From positions 248,001 through 312,000 of the forward strand of contig JADJOF010000004.1 of NCBI GenBank assembly GCA_016713885.1: 64,000 nt of DNA. The letters are read 5' to 3'. Under the pieces are notes generated by a model. The model did no database searches, was not told where the DNA came from, and saw only the letters and a list, made by a program, of their open reading frames with translations. This document shows, piece after piece, positions 53,404 to 63,073 of this stretch. This DNA comes from Bdellovibrionales bacterium (GTDB taxonomy: Bacteria > Bdellovibrionota > Bdellovibrionia > Bdellovibrionales > JAMPXM01). Position 1 is the stretch's first letter, and each line of letters opens with the position of its first letter. Position numbers and translations under genes: made by a program.

Positions 53404-54870
53404 CTACTTCTTCTCTGCAAAATCCAAAGGCGAAAGCTCGTGGAGAGCTTTTTCGAGACTCATCCCGCGCGAACCTTTGATGAGAACATAGTCCGAGGCA
53501 CCGAGGCGTGAGCGGAACGCGCGAACGCTCTCAAGGTCGAGCGTCTCGCTCGCGTGAAGCTGCGCGCCGCCAGCAGCGACACCAAAGCCGCGCGCGAATG
53601 CCTTCGCCGAAGGTCCAAAAAACAGAACGTCGTTTAGACCGGATTCGCGAGCGCTGCGCCCTAGCTCCTCGTGAAGAGCCAACGCGTGATCGCCAAGTTC
53701 GCGCATTTCTCCTAGGATCGCACGCTTAGAGCCAAAACCTTCAAGCAGTCTTGTGTTCTCAAGTGCGGCGCCCATGCTTTCAGGATTGGCATTGTAGCCA
53801 TCAAAGAGGCAGCGCGCGCCAGAGCCGAGCTTCACCCACTGATTGCGCCCCCAGGCCGATCGACACAGCGGAAGGGCCGCCCAAACCTCTTTCGCCGTGA
53901 GGCCTGCCGCTAGCGCCAGCGCTGAAGCCGCCATCAGGTTCGTCACATTGTGACTGCCAAGGACCGGTATCACCGCCGAACCTTCAACACCGCGAATTTG
54001 TCCGCTGACTTCAAGCGCATCCGCCGTCATGCGTGTGACTTTCAGTGAAACGTCACCGCTCTGTTCAGAAAAACTCAATGACCGGCGCTTCGCACCGTCG
54101 TCGCCCGACAAGAAGCGACTACGCATTTGAAGCGTATGCGGGTTGTCGAGATTGAAAATGAACGTCGCGCCAAGAGGCGCAAACTCATAGATCTCGGCCT
54201 TTGCGAGTGCAGCTCCCTCAATCGAACCGACTCCTTCAAGATGCCCACGGCCAACCATTGTGCAGACGACAACGTCGGCATCGACGATTTTCGAAAGCAG
54301 CTTCAATTCGCCAGGATGATTCATCCCCATTTCGATAACGGCGATATCGTGCGACGGTTCAACCGACAGAATTGAAAGCGGGACACCCCAGTGATTGTTG
54401 AAGCTCCCTTTCGACCACTGAACCTTGAGCTTCGACCCAATCATCGCGGCCGCAAACTCTTTGGTCGACGTTTTACCATTTGTTCCTGTGATTCCAAAAA
54501 AGAGAGCACGGCACTTATGACGCCAGTGACGAGCAAGATCCTGAAGTGCTTTCAACGTGTCAGGAACTCGGATCACCGCAACGCCGTGACCAGATTTCAA
54601 TGCCGAGAGTTCAATCGCTGTTCGCTCATCTGCCGTGAGATCGCGATGAACAATGAGTGCGCGAGCATTTTTCTCGATCGCCTGCGCAAGATAATTGTGA
54701 GCATCGTGCGCGTCACCCACAAGAGCGATGAAAACACGGCCATTCAAATCAGCGCGAGTATCGGTGCCTACGCCCTCAAGACCGACGTCGGTCAAACCGC
54801 CGCCGCCAATAATCTCGAGACGGCCTTCGATCGCAGCTGCGCACTCCTGTGCCGAAAGACTCCAGCTCAT
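53404..54870 (-). CDS. murF: UDP-MurNAc-tripeptide--D-alanyl-D-alanine ligase
   Basis: A 488-residue Mur ligase completing the UDP-MurNAc pentapeptide. Motifs: FFGITGTNGKTSTKEFAA, VIEMGMNHPGELKLLSKI, TMVGRGHLEGVGSIEGAALAKAEI and the C-terminal YNANPESMGAALEN with GEMRELGDHA. Full length. It overlaps murE by 4 bp (ATGA) and is the last gene of the murE-murF pair before the plus-strand insertion block. Confidence 0.95.
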   Translation of the reverse strand: MSWSLSAQECAAAIEGRLEIIGGGGLTDVGLEGVGTDTRADLNGRVFIALVGDAHDAHNYLAQAIEKNARALIVHRDLTADERTAIELSALKSGHGVAVIRVPDTLKALQDLARHWRHKCRALFFGITGTNGKTSTKEFAAAMIGSKLKVQWSKGSFNNHWGVPLSILSVEPSHDIAVIEMGMNHPGELKLLSKIVDADVVVCTMVGRGHLEGVGSIEGAALAKAEIYEFAPLGATFIFNLDNPHTLQMRSRFLSGDDGAKRRSLSFSEQSGDVSLKVTRMTADALEVSGQIRGVEGSAVIPVLGSHNVTNLMAASALALAAGLTAKEVWAALPLCRSAWGRNQWVKLGSGARCLFDGYNANPESMGAALENTRLLEGFGSKRAILGEMRELGDHALALHEELGRSARESGLNDVLFFGPSAKAFARGFGVAAGGAQLHASETLDLESVRAFRSRLGASDYVLIKGSRGMSLEKALHELSPLDFAEKK

Positions 54871-56405
54871 GTGTCTCCTCGTAAAATCTGCTCCGTCACA
54901 CTGACGTCCGAAAATTCAAAAACCCGATCGCCAATCGACTGCGTTTTCTCGTGCCCTTTGCCTGCGATCAAAACAACATCTCCAGTTTTGGCCAAAGAGA
55001 TCGCAAGCTGAATCGCCTGCCGGCGGTCCACGCAGCGCTCCATCTTATCCCGCTCCTCGTTTCGAGCGCCAGCAAAGATATCATCGATAATCGCCTCGGG
55101 ATCTTCGCTCCGCGGATTATCAGAGGTCACCACCACCAAATCCGAATGATCGAGCGCCGCCCGACACATCATCGGACGCTTCCCCTTATCGCGATCGCCA
55201 CCGCAACCAAAGACCGTAATCAAGCGCACTGCCTGCCCCGAAGCCTGACGAATGGCATCGAGTGACCGCAAAATTGAGCGAAGTGCGTCATCAGTGTGAG
55301 CATAGTCGACAAAGACATTCAGCCCCTGGTCATTCGGCACACGCTCAAGGCGCCCCGCCACACCCGTCAAAATCGCCAGCGCCTCGCGAATCACGCGATC
55401 GGTCACTCCCAGAGCTCGCGCAGCGAGCACTGCACTCACCGCATTCTGCACATTGTGTAAACCTGGCATCTGGATCGAGAACTCCGACGCCGGAGCCTCG
55501 GCCGAAGCCGTATCGCGAATCGAAAACCGCGCACCTTCAAAACCATGCTGAAGAATCTCATACTGATAGCGCGCACCGGGGCGACGGCCAAAAGTCAAAA
55601 CCTCCATCCCTGATGCTAGTTTCTCCAGCTTCTCACCCCACGGATCATCAAAGTGAATCACCGCAAACTTCGCAGATTTTCTCGACCCCGCCAAAAGCTC
55701 GGTAAAGAGCCGCGCTTTCGAAGCGAAGTAATGATCCATCGTCTGATGGTAGTCGAGGTGGTCGCGAGTGAGATTCGTGAAAATCGAAACGTCAAAATCA
55801 ACACCATCGACACGGGCCTGATCCAGTGCATGACTGCTCACTTCAAGAGCCACCGCCTGTGCCCCGGCATCGATAAACTCCTGAAGGCGCGTCTGAAAGG
55901 TCAGCGGATCCGGCGTGGTCATCTCGCTTTTCCACACCTTTGCGCCCAAGTGATGATCAATCGTGCCGATAACACCGGTTGGCCAACCCTGTCGATTGAG
56001 AATCGTCTCCACCATATGAGTCACAGTCGTCTTACCATTGGTTCCGGTCACACCGATCGTCTTGAGACGAAGCGAAGGATCGCCCTTGTAGCGGGCCGCA
56101 AGAAAGCTGAGCGCCTTCCGCGTCGATGGCACCGTCAACAGCACGCCACTAAAACCGTGAGGAACCTTCTCGGCACTCTCAACAACAAGTGCGATAGCAC
56201 CCTCGCGAACCGCCTCTTTCAAGAAGTCGTGACCATCTACTCGACCGCCTCGAACCGCGACGAACACGCTGTCTTCCTTCAGTCGCCGAGAGTCAAAAAC
56301 AATCCCGCTGACTTCACGGGTCCACAAGCTCGCATCGGCGGGACCACTAACAACGGTTCGCGCTGCGCCGCTCTGAAAAGGCAACAAAAGCTCTTTGAGT
56401 GTCAC
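54867..56405 (-). CDS. murE: UDP-MurNAc-L-alanyl-D-glutamate--diamino acid ligase
   Basis: Mur ligase adding the third stem residue. It has IGVTGTNGKTTVTHMVET, EVSSHALDQARVDGVDFDVSIFTNLTRDHLDYH, YAHTDDALRSIL and the substrate-selecting TSDNPRSEDPEAIIDDI. The DNPR motif indicates meso-diaminopimelate, as in Gram-negatives. Start GTG 56405 (VTLKELLLPF) is preferred because AGGA stands 8 bp before it and MurE proteins commonly begin there; ATG 56441 is possible. It is divergent from the LysR gene with a 70-bp gap, so the two promoters overlap. Confidence 0.95.
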   Translation of the reverse strand: MTLKELLLPFQSGAARTVVSGPADASLWTREVSGIVFDSRRLKEDSVFVAVRGGRVDGHDFLKEAVREGAIALVVESAEKVPHGFSGVLLTVPSTRKALSFLAARYKGDPSLRLKTIGVTGTNGKTTVTHMVETILNRQGWPTGVIGTIDHHLGAKVWKSEMTTPDPLTFQTRLQEFIDAGAQAVALEVSSHALDQARVDGVDFDVSIFTNLTRDHLDYHQTMDHYFASKARLFTELLAGSRKSAKFAVIHFDDPWGEKLEKLASGMEVLTFGRRPGARYQYEILQHGFEGARFSIRDTASAEAPASEFSIQMPGLHNVQNAVSAVLAARALGVTDRVIREALAILTGVAGRLERVPNDQGLNVFVDYAHTDDALRSILRSLDAIRQASGQAVRLITVFGCGGDRDKGKRPMMCRAALDHSDLVVVTSDNPRSEDPEAIIDDIFAGARNEERDKMERCVDRRQAIQLAISLAKTGDVVLIAGKGHEKTQSIGDRVFEFSDVSVTEQILRGDT

Positions 56406-56475
56406 GGTTCCATCCTGGCGACTCCGCATTGAAAAAGACATACACAGGGTGTCGTAAGTCAGGTTTGATCGAGAA

Positions 56476-57375
56476 ATGCGAAACTTCAACCATCTCTACT
56501 ACTTTCACGTCGTTTCTAAACTCGGCAGCGTGACCGCAGCTGCTCGCGAACTCAACACCAGCCAGAGCAGCCTGAGCATGCAGCTCAAAACCCTCGAGGG
56601 ACAGATGGGAAAGCCGCTCTTTGAGAGGTCGGGGCGAAACCTGCTTCTCACGCCACTCGGGCATCAAGTTTCACACTACTGCCGTCGGATGTTTGATATC
56701 GCAGGCGAGCTCGACGGCTTCTTGCATCGCCGCGAACATCAGGGCAAATCCACTTTCGCTGTCGGCGTTTCGCCTGATATCGAGCGGCCCTTTGTCACCG
56801 ATATTCTGGCGCACGCGATTTCATCAGGCGTTCGAAAAAACGGCCAACGTCCCGTCGTTACTCTGGCCTCCCATCCTCACGAAAAGCTCATCGCCAAACT
56901 TGAGCTCGGCGAACTCGATGCTGTGCTCTCGTCTCAACCGATTCACTCCAACACCGCCCGCACTCAGCTTGAGGCCAAGCTCCCCGTCAAAGCCATCGCC
57001 CGCGCCCAAAAGGGAAAACTCATCCGTCACCTGCTCAGAGATGACGACGTCGGCCTCGTTCTACCGACTGTCGAAATGCGAATTCGTTGGGAGATCGACG
57101 GCTTTCTGACGAAGAAGCGAATTCGAAAGAACGTCGCCTTTGAAAGTAACGTCATGGGCGCCATTGTACGCGCTTGTATTGATGGTCTTGGAATTGGTTT
57201 TTTGCCTGAAGCCTACGTCATCGGTGAAATAAGAAGAGGGACTCTCATGGCATCGAGAGAGTCCCTCTGGAACCATCGCCTCTATCTTTCATCTCGCAAG
57301 ACGAGCTCGAGCGAGGAAGCTAAATCGATGGTTCAAGCGCTGTCATCGCAGCTTGAGCAGTTCGTCCGTGTTTGA
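56476..57375 (+). CDS. LysR-family regulator, NhaR-like
   Basis: A 299-residue regulator. The N-terminal winged helix is MRNFNHLYYFHVVSKLGSVT and NTSQSSLSMQLKTLEGQMGKPLFER, close to NhaR (activator of the Na+/H+ antiporter). The rest is a LysR substrate-binding domain (TFAVGVSPDIERPF, GIGFLPEAYVIGE). Being divergent from murE with 70 bp between, it may regulate both itself and murE, although LysR target genes are usually adjacent and this remains inference. Its 3' end overlaps the convergent HPF-like gene by 33 bp. Confidence 0.85.
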   Translation: MRNFNHLYYFHVVSKLGSVTAAARELNTSQSSLSMQLKTLEGQMGKPLFERSGRNLLLTPLGHQVSHYCRRMFDIAGELDGFLHRREHQGKSTFAVGVSPDIERPFVTDILAHAISSGVRKNGQRPVVTLASHPHEKLIAKLELGELDAVLSSQPIHSNTARTQLEAKLPVKAIARAQKGKLIRHLLRDDDVGLVLPTVEMRIRWEIDGFLTKKRIRKNVAFESNVMGAIVRACIDGLGIGFLPEAYVIGEIRRGTLMASRESLWNHRLYLSSRKTSSSEEAKSMVQALSSQLEQFVRV

Positions 57376-57711
57376 TTCCACGTCTACTGACCGACGGACA
57401 CGACGCCGACGATCAACCTGCTTGGCGTGAGAGCGCCGCAAAATCTTTTCTACTGTATGCACAGCTGCACGAACGGCCTGATGCAGATCATCGGCCACGC
57501 GCAGCACATGGACTGGAGCCTGGTGATTTGGCTTGAGGGTCACGCCAACTTCAAACTGGCGACCTCGACCAAGAGTCACTTCAACTCTCGCGTCCTGTCG
57601 ATCTAGAAACTTTCTGAGAGCATGCTCCACGTACTCCTCAACGTAGTTAGTCAAATGCTCGCGAGATTCAAAATCCCGATAAGTGGTCTGGGTGGTTAGG
57701 CTGTTTGGCAC
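57343..57711 (-). CDS. Ribosome hibernation factor HPF/RaiA-like protein
   Basis: A 122-residue protein. GTG 57711 is preceded by a strong AAGGAGG. The S30AE-type beta-alpha-beta layout is visible: YRDFESREHLTNYVEEYVEHALRKF, RVEVTLGRGRQFEVGVTL, VLRVADDLHQAVRAAVHTVEKILRR. The C-terminal tail is basic and lacks the extra dimerisation domain of long HPF, so it is the short type. It should bind the 30S A/P sites during starvation, which fits the attack phase of a predator (inference). Confidence 0.75.
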   Translation of the reverse strand: MPNSLTTQTTYRDFESREHLTNYVEEYVEHALRKFLDRQDARVEVTLGRGRQFEVGVTLKPNHQAPVHVLRVADDLHQAVRAAVHTVEKILRRSHAKQVDRRRRVRRSVDVESNTDELLKLR

Positions 57712-58303
57712 AATCTACCTCCTTTTCTTGAAACCATTATCGACTCAATTCCAGACAAACCGAAAATAGATTGTTTTGATAGTATCCATCTATTTTCTAT
57801 ATGTTTCACCGCTTCACAGATTTTCGCCCAGGAGATGGCGCACTCGGCCTGACGTTCGTCACTGTTCTGCCGGCCAGCCTTCCCAGACAAAGGCGCCTCG
57901 AGTATCACGCGACTCGAGGTTCGCATGATTCAATATTCAGTAGAGAAGCTCGGCCGCCCTAGAGCGCTCGGTAGTTTCAATACGCCAAGTCGTTTGTGCA
58001 TCTGGCACTGGACCGGCCGATATCCATGAAGGCGACGGCTTACGCCGTCACTATGTCCAACTTTTTGTCGATCGAACATTTGCAAGCAAAAGATCCCCTT
58101 TGCAAACTGCCAATCGACATCGATCAACAATATCCGATGGTTACACCACCCAATTAAAAGTCTGACCGGGAATTGCTGCGCAAATGACGTAACGTTGTCG
58201 CGGGAACAAATTTTGCCTGCTATTCCTTCCGCACCACATGTTCGGTTGAATAACGGGAGACTAATCCCACAACCTTGGAAACGACATTAATTAGGAGAAC
58301 GAG
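57712..58303. other. 592-bp intergenic region between HPF-like and exported-protein genes
   Basis: It should contain the leftward promoter of the HPF-like gene and the rightward promoter of the gene at 58304. The stretch next to HPF is AT-rich (runs of T and A at 57757-57805). Short frames occur on both strands (for example minus 57930-58130) but none has a ribosome-binding site or protein-like composition. I see no RNA gene or repeat. Confidence 0.5.
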
Positions 58304-58636
58304 ATGAAATTTCTAAGCGCGCTCTTATTTCTGACGACGGTTACAGTAGCGACAGCGCAAGCTGGAGTTACACGCGATGACATTCTTTACGTCGAATCTT
58401 TTGCGGCGGACTTAGGACGCGTCCACGGCATGACTGTCGCTTCCAAGCTGTTTACTGGTCGCGATCTCGTCAATCTCGGACTGACACCCAAGCATTTGCA
58501 GTCAGCAAAAAGATTCGCTAGCGAGGCAGAGAAAGATCTTGTGGCTCGACTTGAAGTGATTCGTCAGAACGGCACGTCGAACCTGTGCTATCAAGCGATC
58601 CTCGACCTTGCTTTGAAGCAAAAGGAAATGGAATGA
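58304..58636 (+). CDS. Small exported protein
   Basis: ATG 58304 follows TAGGAGA at good spacing. The 110-residue product has a signal peptide (to ATAQAGV) and a helical body (SAKRFASEAEKDLVARLEVI). It contains one cysteine (NLCYQ) and ends ALKQKEME. A second short frame starts in an ATGA overlap at its end and carries another cysteine, so the two might be one protein split by a frameshift. No family is recognised. Confidence 0.55.
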   Translation: MKFLSALLFLTTVTVATAQAGVTRDDILYVESFAADLGRVHGMTVASKLFTGRDLVNLGLTPKHLQSAKRFASEAEKDLVARLEVIRQNGTSNLCYQAILDLALKQKEME

Positions 58637-58782
58637 GTCAGGTGTTACGCGATTCATATCGTCATCGAGAAAGTCTGTCCGGACCTATTGCCGAGATGAA
58701 GACCTTTACAAGTGTCGAGCTGGCCACCTCCGACGCCGTACGCGTTGCGCGCGACAATGTCTACTCGAAGTGCGAGCTCTAG
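58633..58782 (+). CDS. Small 49-residue protein or C-terminal half of the preceding gene
   Basis: The frame opens at ATG 58633, overlapping the previous stop (ATGA), and reads MSQVLRDSYRHRESLSGPIA to KCEL. It has no signal peptide of its own. In a window with many one-base losses it could equally be the displaced C-terminus of the 58304 product, which would then have two cysteines able to pair. It ends 15 bp before a terminator. Confidence 0.35.
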   Translation: MSQVLRDSYRHRESLSGPIAEMKTFTSVELATSDAVRVARDNVYSKCEL

Positions 58783-58797
58783 AACCGATCGAACATT

Positions 58798-58826
58798 AAA
58801 AGGGCACGGCTCTCGCGGTGCCTTTC
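58798..58826 (+). terminator. Rho-independent terminator
   Basis: AAAGGGCAC and GGTGCCTTT pair with one bulged G around a 9-nt loop, followed by a T-rich stretch (TTTCTGTGTT). It closes the transcript of the two small genes at 58304-58782. Confidence 0.6.
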
Positions 58827-58893
58827 TGTGTTGATCGCGGCAAAGCCAAACCCTCGGTCACCAACATTTCATGGTCGGAGGTTCGGGCTTCAA

Positions 58894-59424
58894 ATGTATT
58901 CAAAATCTCTCCCCACCGCTTTTGAAATACGAAGGGCGACCGAAGAAGATGCCTGCTCCTTGGCGGCATTGAGGGCCTCCGTCATTTCGGAATCTCCATT
59001 CCTCCTGGAGACAGCTTCGGAAGTTAAAGGTGATCCAGAGCTCATGAAGCGTCAGATTCAACGTCTTTCTGACCATGGATACTTTTTGGTGGCAGAGCTC
59101 GGCTCGGAATTGATCGGGATGCTCACCTTCGGGAGATCGGAGTTCCTGAAGATCAAACACCGCGGCGGACTCATGACCATTGTTCATAAGGAACACCGAC
59201 GAAGTGGCGTTGGACGATCTCTTCTCAATGCCTTTCTAGAGGCCGCAGGAAAAGATCCGACTCTAGAGAGGCTCGATATCAGTGTGATGTCCGAAAACAC
59301 TTCGGCAATCAGGCTTTACGAGAGTCTTGGATTTAACGTCGAAGGGCGTAGAGTTCGCGCTTACAGATTTCCAGACGCCTCCCATCAAGACGAAATCTAT
59401 ATGGGACTTCTTCTTCAGCACTAG
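58894..59424 (+). CDS. GNAT family N-acetyltransferase
   Basis: A 176-residue protein with a GNAT core: EIRRATEEDACSLAALRASV, then VAELGSELIGMLTF, the acetyl-CoA loop EHRRSGVGRSLLNAFLEAA and SVMSENTSAIRLYESLGF. ATG 58894 is preceded by GGAGG at somewhat long spacing (12 bp). It resembles ribosomal or small-molecule acetyltransferases; the substrate is unknown. It is a single gene just after a terminator. Confidence 0.75.
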   Translation: MYSKSLPTAFEIRRATEEDACSLAALRASVISESPFLLETASEVKGDPELMKRQIQRLSDHGYFLVAELGSELIGMLTFGRSEFLKIKHRGGLMTIVHKEHRRSGVGRSLLNAFLEAAGKDPTLERLDISVMSENTSAIRLYESLGFNVEGRRVRAYRFPDASHQDEIYMGLLLQH

Positions 59425-59562
59425 TTTCATTGAGATGAAGATAGCGTTCTCAAGTTCTGCCGCATACCGCAGTCCAAGTCGGTCACATCTCGTATTTCTT
59501 TCTTGATCCAGTGATGACCAAAACTTTAGTGTCAATGGACACTAAACCTCGCGGAGTATTGA

Positions 59563-60297
59563 ATGAACAAGTTTTGCACGATCGTATTTTGCGCATTTGC
59601 ATCAGCCTCCCTGTCTTGTGCGACACCGCCATCTCCGACAGTTTCAAGTATTCCCGAAAATAGTGGCCCAAAGGCTTCGGCCCCTTCGGAAGCAACCGGC
59701 AACACTCAAAAGAAACCAAGCACAGAAACTTCCGCTAAAACTGCATCCCATAGCGATAGCGTTCTCACTTACTTCTATAAACTGTATCCGGAAGGATCTG
59801 GAAAGCCGTTCGACCAGCTGGTCTTTGAAGATCAAGATATCAAGAATGGATATCTCCGAGTGACTGGTGCTATCGAAGGACATTATGTGTTCGCGCTTTT
59901 CAAAAGCCCAAATGCCGATTGGCTGATCGAGCAGCGCACAGGCTGTGGTCCCGAGTGCGATCAGACTTTCAAGGTCTACCGATTCGTAAACGGAAAACGA
60001 GAAGAAACAAAGACACTTGAAAGCCTCTATCCCCAGAGCAAAGTCGACGATCACGTGGCGGAACTTATGAAGAAGCTGCCGAAAGGGCATACTGGCGAAG
60101 CACTTCAATCATGGTTCCGTTTACCCAAATCTGGAACCTCAATTGACATTCTTATTGTCGAACAGAATCCGGGGCACACCGTGGGAAAGGTTGGCGTCTA
60201 CGAAGCGGGTCGATTGATTTGGAATGGCTCGAGTTTCGACTTTAAGAAGCTCAATCCCGGAAATGTTTCGTCCATTGATATTTCAAATGTTCGGTGA
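59563..60297 (+). CDS. Exported lipoprotein of unknown function
   Basis: A 244-residue protein with a lipobox-like ASLSCATPP. A disordered Ser/Thr/Pro/Lys-rich linker (about residues 22-65) is followed by a folded domain (YFYKLYPEGSGKPFDQLVFED, WLIEQRTGCGPECDQTFKVYRF, WFRLPKSGTSIDILIVEQ). Two cysteines in GCGPEC may form a short disulfide loop. No family is recognised; a surface-exposed or periplasmic location is expected. Confidence 0.6.
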   Translation: MNKFCTIVFCAFASASLSCATPPSPTVSSIPENSGPKASAPSEATGNTQKKPSTETSAKTASHSDSVLTYFYKLYPEGSGKPFDQLVFEDQDIKNGYLRVTGAIEGHYVFALFKSPNADWLIEQRTGCGPECDQTFKVYRFVNGKREETKTLESLYPQSKVDDHVAELMKKLPKGHTGEALQSWFRLPKSGTSIDILIVEQNPGHTVGKVGVYEAGRLIWNGSSFDFKKLNPGNVSSIDISNVR

Positions 60298-60437
60298 ATA
60301 GGTGGATCAGTTTGTCGCATATGTCTAAGTTCATTTTAATAGGACATACAAACCGCTATTACCAAATAGAGTTGGGAGTGAGGCCATTTTTTGGCATGCT
60401 GAACTTTTAGTTAAAATTAATTTAATAGAGGATTGTT

Positions 60438-60752
60438 ATGGACTTTGATACAACGGCAATAATAGAGCGAGTTCAATCAGAGTCAGTGCGCTCTGTCTTT
60501 TCAATTCAGGACCACCGATCAATAGAAGCTTCGTACTTCAACAGGTTTCGTGAAGCCGTCCAAGCTGCCATCTTATTCATTGAAAAGGATCCTGTCGTGC
60601 CTACCGCCCTCATTGACGAGCTGAAAGGCTCGGCTCAAATAATACGAAATGAAGCAGTTGTGTTTGAGGGAAGAACTGCAGCGTGTATTGAAATGGCAAA
60701 ATGGCTCGATGATGTCTGCGTCAAATTAGAAAGTAGATCACGCGGTCATTAG
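60438..60752 (+). CDS. Small cytoplasmic protein of unknown function
   Basis: A 104-residue helical protein with no signal peptide; ATG 60438 is preceded by AGAGGA. The 140-bp gap before it is strongly AT-rich and probably holds its promoter. The gene is AT-richer than the dcw genes on either side, hinting at separate origin. No family is recognised. Confidence 0.5.
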   Translation: MDFDTTAIIERVQSESVRSVFSIQDHRSIEASYFNRFREAVQAAILFIEKDPVVPTALIDELKGSAQIIRNEAVVFEGRTAACIEMAKWLDDVCVKLESRSRGH

Positions 60753-60826
60753 TTAATTCGTTTCTGAGCTGCCGCCGATCAATGCCACGGAGCTTTGCTA
60801 GAGTCCTCGACAACGGCGCTCACGCC

Positions 60827-63073
60827 TTACCGATTCAGCTCCAAAGTCACCGAGCGATCAGAAGCCCAGTTTGCGCGCGAGACAAAGCCTTGGCCGTTCA
60901 CGCGGACTTTTTTCCATGAGACTCCGGATTGCGAGAGCTTCTCCATCGCCTCTCGAAGACTGAGACCCACAAGATCTGGGCGCGGTTGAATCACACCGAC
61001 CGCGTCTCCGAGCGCCGCAGACCCAGCAGACGCGACCACGCGAGCCGCGCCCTCAAGTGGCACACCAAGCTGAACGGACGCCGCGACTCCACTGTAACCA
61101 GAGCCGAATGGCGTACTGCTGTCGGTAGCGACGAAACTTGAGAGTCGGCTGAGTAAGCTTTCACGACGACGGCGCGCCTCGACGACTGCCAAAGCTTTCT
61201 CGGCGTCGTTCTTTACCCCATTGTCGCGACGCCACTGTGTCGCATCGGCCTCTGGGTTTCGCGCCTTCTCGGCAGCATCTCCCGCAATCACATTCGATGC
61301 CGAAATCAAAACTGGCGCAAGTCCGGCACGACGAACCGCGAATTGAGCAATGCGCGAAAACACAGGTGCTGCCACAGCACTTCCGTAATAGTCCTTGCGC
61401 GGACGATCGAGCGCCACATAGATCACAAACTTTGGATCGTTCGCTGGTAAAAATCCAGCGAAGCTCGCAAGGTAAGCGCCAGCTTCATAGCCACGGCCAC
61501 CCTCACGTACGCGCTGTGCCGTTCCCGTTTTGCCTGCAACCGGAAATCCAGGGACGCGCGCATTGTGACCCGTTCCCTCGTCGCCGGTCACCGAAGTCAG
61601 CACCAGGCGCATCTTGTTCACGGCCTCATCGCCAAGCACTCGACGAATCGTCTTGGGCTTGCCTACGATCGTTTCACCGGATTCGACATCTTCGATCTGC
61701 TTAATGATATAGGGGCGCTTGAGCCATCCGCCGTTTGCAATCGACGCATAGGCATTTGCCACCTGAAGTGCTGTGACCGAGACGCCGTGACCAAATGAGA
61801 TATTCGCAAGCAAGTGGTCGCGCCACGGAAGTTCCTGCAAGACACCGCGGGCTTCGCCAGGCAGATCAACGCCCGAGCGTTCACCAAAACCAAATCGCGA
61901 ATAGACCTCTTTTAAGCCCTTATCCGTTAGCATCTGTGCGATCTTCGTCGAACCGATATTGGAAGACTGCGCCAAGAGCTCGGTCACCGTGATCCAACCA
62001 AACTTATGTTTCTCATCGGCCTCGCGAATCACGCGCTTACCGATTTTCATCTGGCCGTTCTCGGCAAAAATCTTCGAATTCGGCTCAAGCAGCTTCTGCT
62101 CAAAGGCGCCGGCGACAACAAACGTCTTCATCGTTGAGCCCGGTTCAAACAGGTCTGTGATCGCGCGGTTGCGTCGAAGCTCAGGCTTTGCGCGAATGCC
62201 CTCGTTTGGATCAAACGTCGGAAGCGTCGACATCGCAAGGATCTCGCTCGTCTGCGCATCGAGAACAACCGCGGTCGCTGATTCCGCCTGATGTTCCGCT
62301 AGCGCCAGCGCTAGCTCCTTCTCAACAACGAACTGCAACTCACGGTCAACAGTAAGTGTAACGCTCGAGCCGTCAGGCGACTCTGTGAACATCTGACCGT
62401 TCACAATCAACGGACGCCCGCGAGCATCTTTTTGCATCGCCACCTGATGGCGCCCAGCGGAGAGCTGCTGATTCAAACGCAGTTCAAGCCCCTCAAGGCC
62501 TCGCCCCTCACCACCAACAAAGCCGAGCACATTCGCCATCAGATTTTCATTCGGATAAATTCGCTTCGGTTCCTCGATAAATCCAAGCCCGCGGATTTTA
62601 AGCTCTTGCAGACGCTCTTTGGTTCGCGTGTCGAGTTGCCGCTCAATCCATACAAAGCGCTTCTTTTTATTCTGAAACTTCTCAAGCACTGAGCGCGTCG
62701 CGCGATCAAACTGGCGCGGCTTTGACGCCGATGTCGGCGGCATCAAGATCGCCGCCACTTGCTTCGCCACTTTGCGTGGCTCCGCAATGATTTTCGGATC
62801 GGCAAAGAGCGACCAAGCCGTGGTTGACGCCGCAAACTCGTGACCGTTTCGATCCAGAATATCGCCGCGGCGACTGCCAAGCGTCACCGTCGTCGCAAAC
62901 TGCCGTTGACGAAGAGCTTCGAGCCTTGCATTTGGAATCAGCTGAATCCACGCCGCCCGCATAACCAGCGACGCCATCAGCGCCGCAAAGAAGATAAAGA
63001 GAATCAAAAGTCGCTTGGATGCAAAAGTTGATACGGATCGGTGTGCAGACTTTTGGGGGGACGATGTCTTCAT
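60827..63073 (-). CDS. ftsI: Septal penicillin-binding protein FtsI (PBP3) with PASTA domain
   Basis: A 748-residue class B PBP. Membrane helix LLILFIFFAALMASLVM is near residue 22, then the dimerisation domain. The transpeptidase has EPGSTMKTFVVAG (catalytic serine), AQSSNIGSTKIA and VAGKTGTAQRVR. A C-terminal PASTA domain (PDLVGLSLREAMEKLSQSG) is attached after a long Ala/Arg linker, which is unusual for Gram-negative FtsI but seen in some Deltaproteobacteria-like lineages. It overlaps ftsL by 4 bp and crosslinks septal peptidoglycan with FtsW. Confidence 0.95.
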   Translation of the reverse strand: MKTSSPQKSAHRSVSTFASKRLLILFIFFAALMASLVMRAAWIQLIPNARLEALRQRQFATTVTLGSRRGDILDRNGHEFAASTTAWSLFADPKIIAEPRKVAKQVAAILMPPTSASKPRQFDRATRSVLEKFQNKKKRFVWIERQLDTRTKERLQELKIRGLGFIEEPKRIYPNENLMANVLGFVGGEGRGLEGLELRLNQQLSAGRHQVAMQKDARGRPLIVNGQMFTESPDGSSVTLTVDRELQFVVEKELALALAEHQAESATAVVLDAQTSEILAMSTLPTFDPNEGIRAKPELRRNRAITDLFEPGSTMKTFVVAGAFEQKLLEPNSKIFAENGQMKIGKRVIREADEKHKFGWITVTELLAQSSNIGSTKIAQMLTDKGLKEVYSRFGFGERSGVDLPGEARGVLQELPWRDHLLANISFGHGVSVTALQVANAYASIANGGWLKRPYIIKQIEDVESGETIVGKPKTIRRVLGDEAVNKMRLVLTSVTGDEGTGHNARVPGFPVAGKTGTAQRVREGGRGYEAGAYLASFAGFLPANDPKFVIYVALDRPRKDYYGSAVAAPVFSRIAQFAVRRAGLAPVLISASNVIAGDAAEKARNPEADATQWRRDNGVKNDAEKALAVVEARRRRESLLSRLSSFVATDSSTPFGSGYSGVAASVQLGVPLEGAARVVASAGSAALGDAVGVIQPRPDLVGLSLREAMEKLSQSGVSWKKVRVNGQGFVSRANWASDRSVTLELNR

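Noticed and set aside
57930..58130. 66-residue minus-strand frame upstream of the HPF-like gene
   Set aside because: No RBS, no recognisable composition or domain, and it lies in a probable promoter region.
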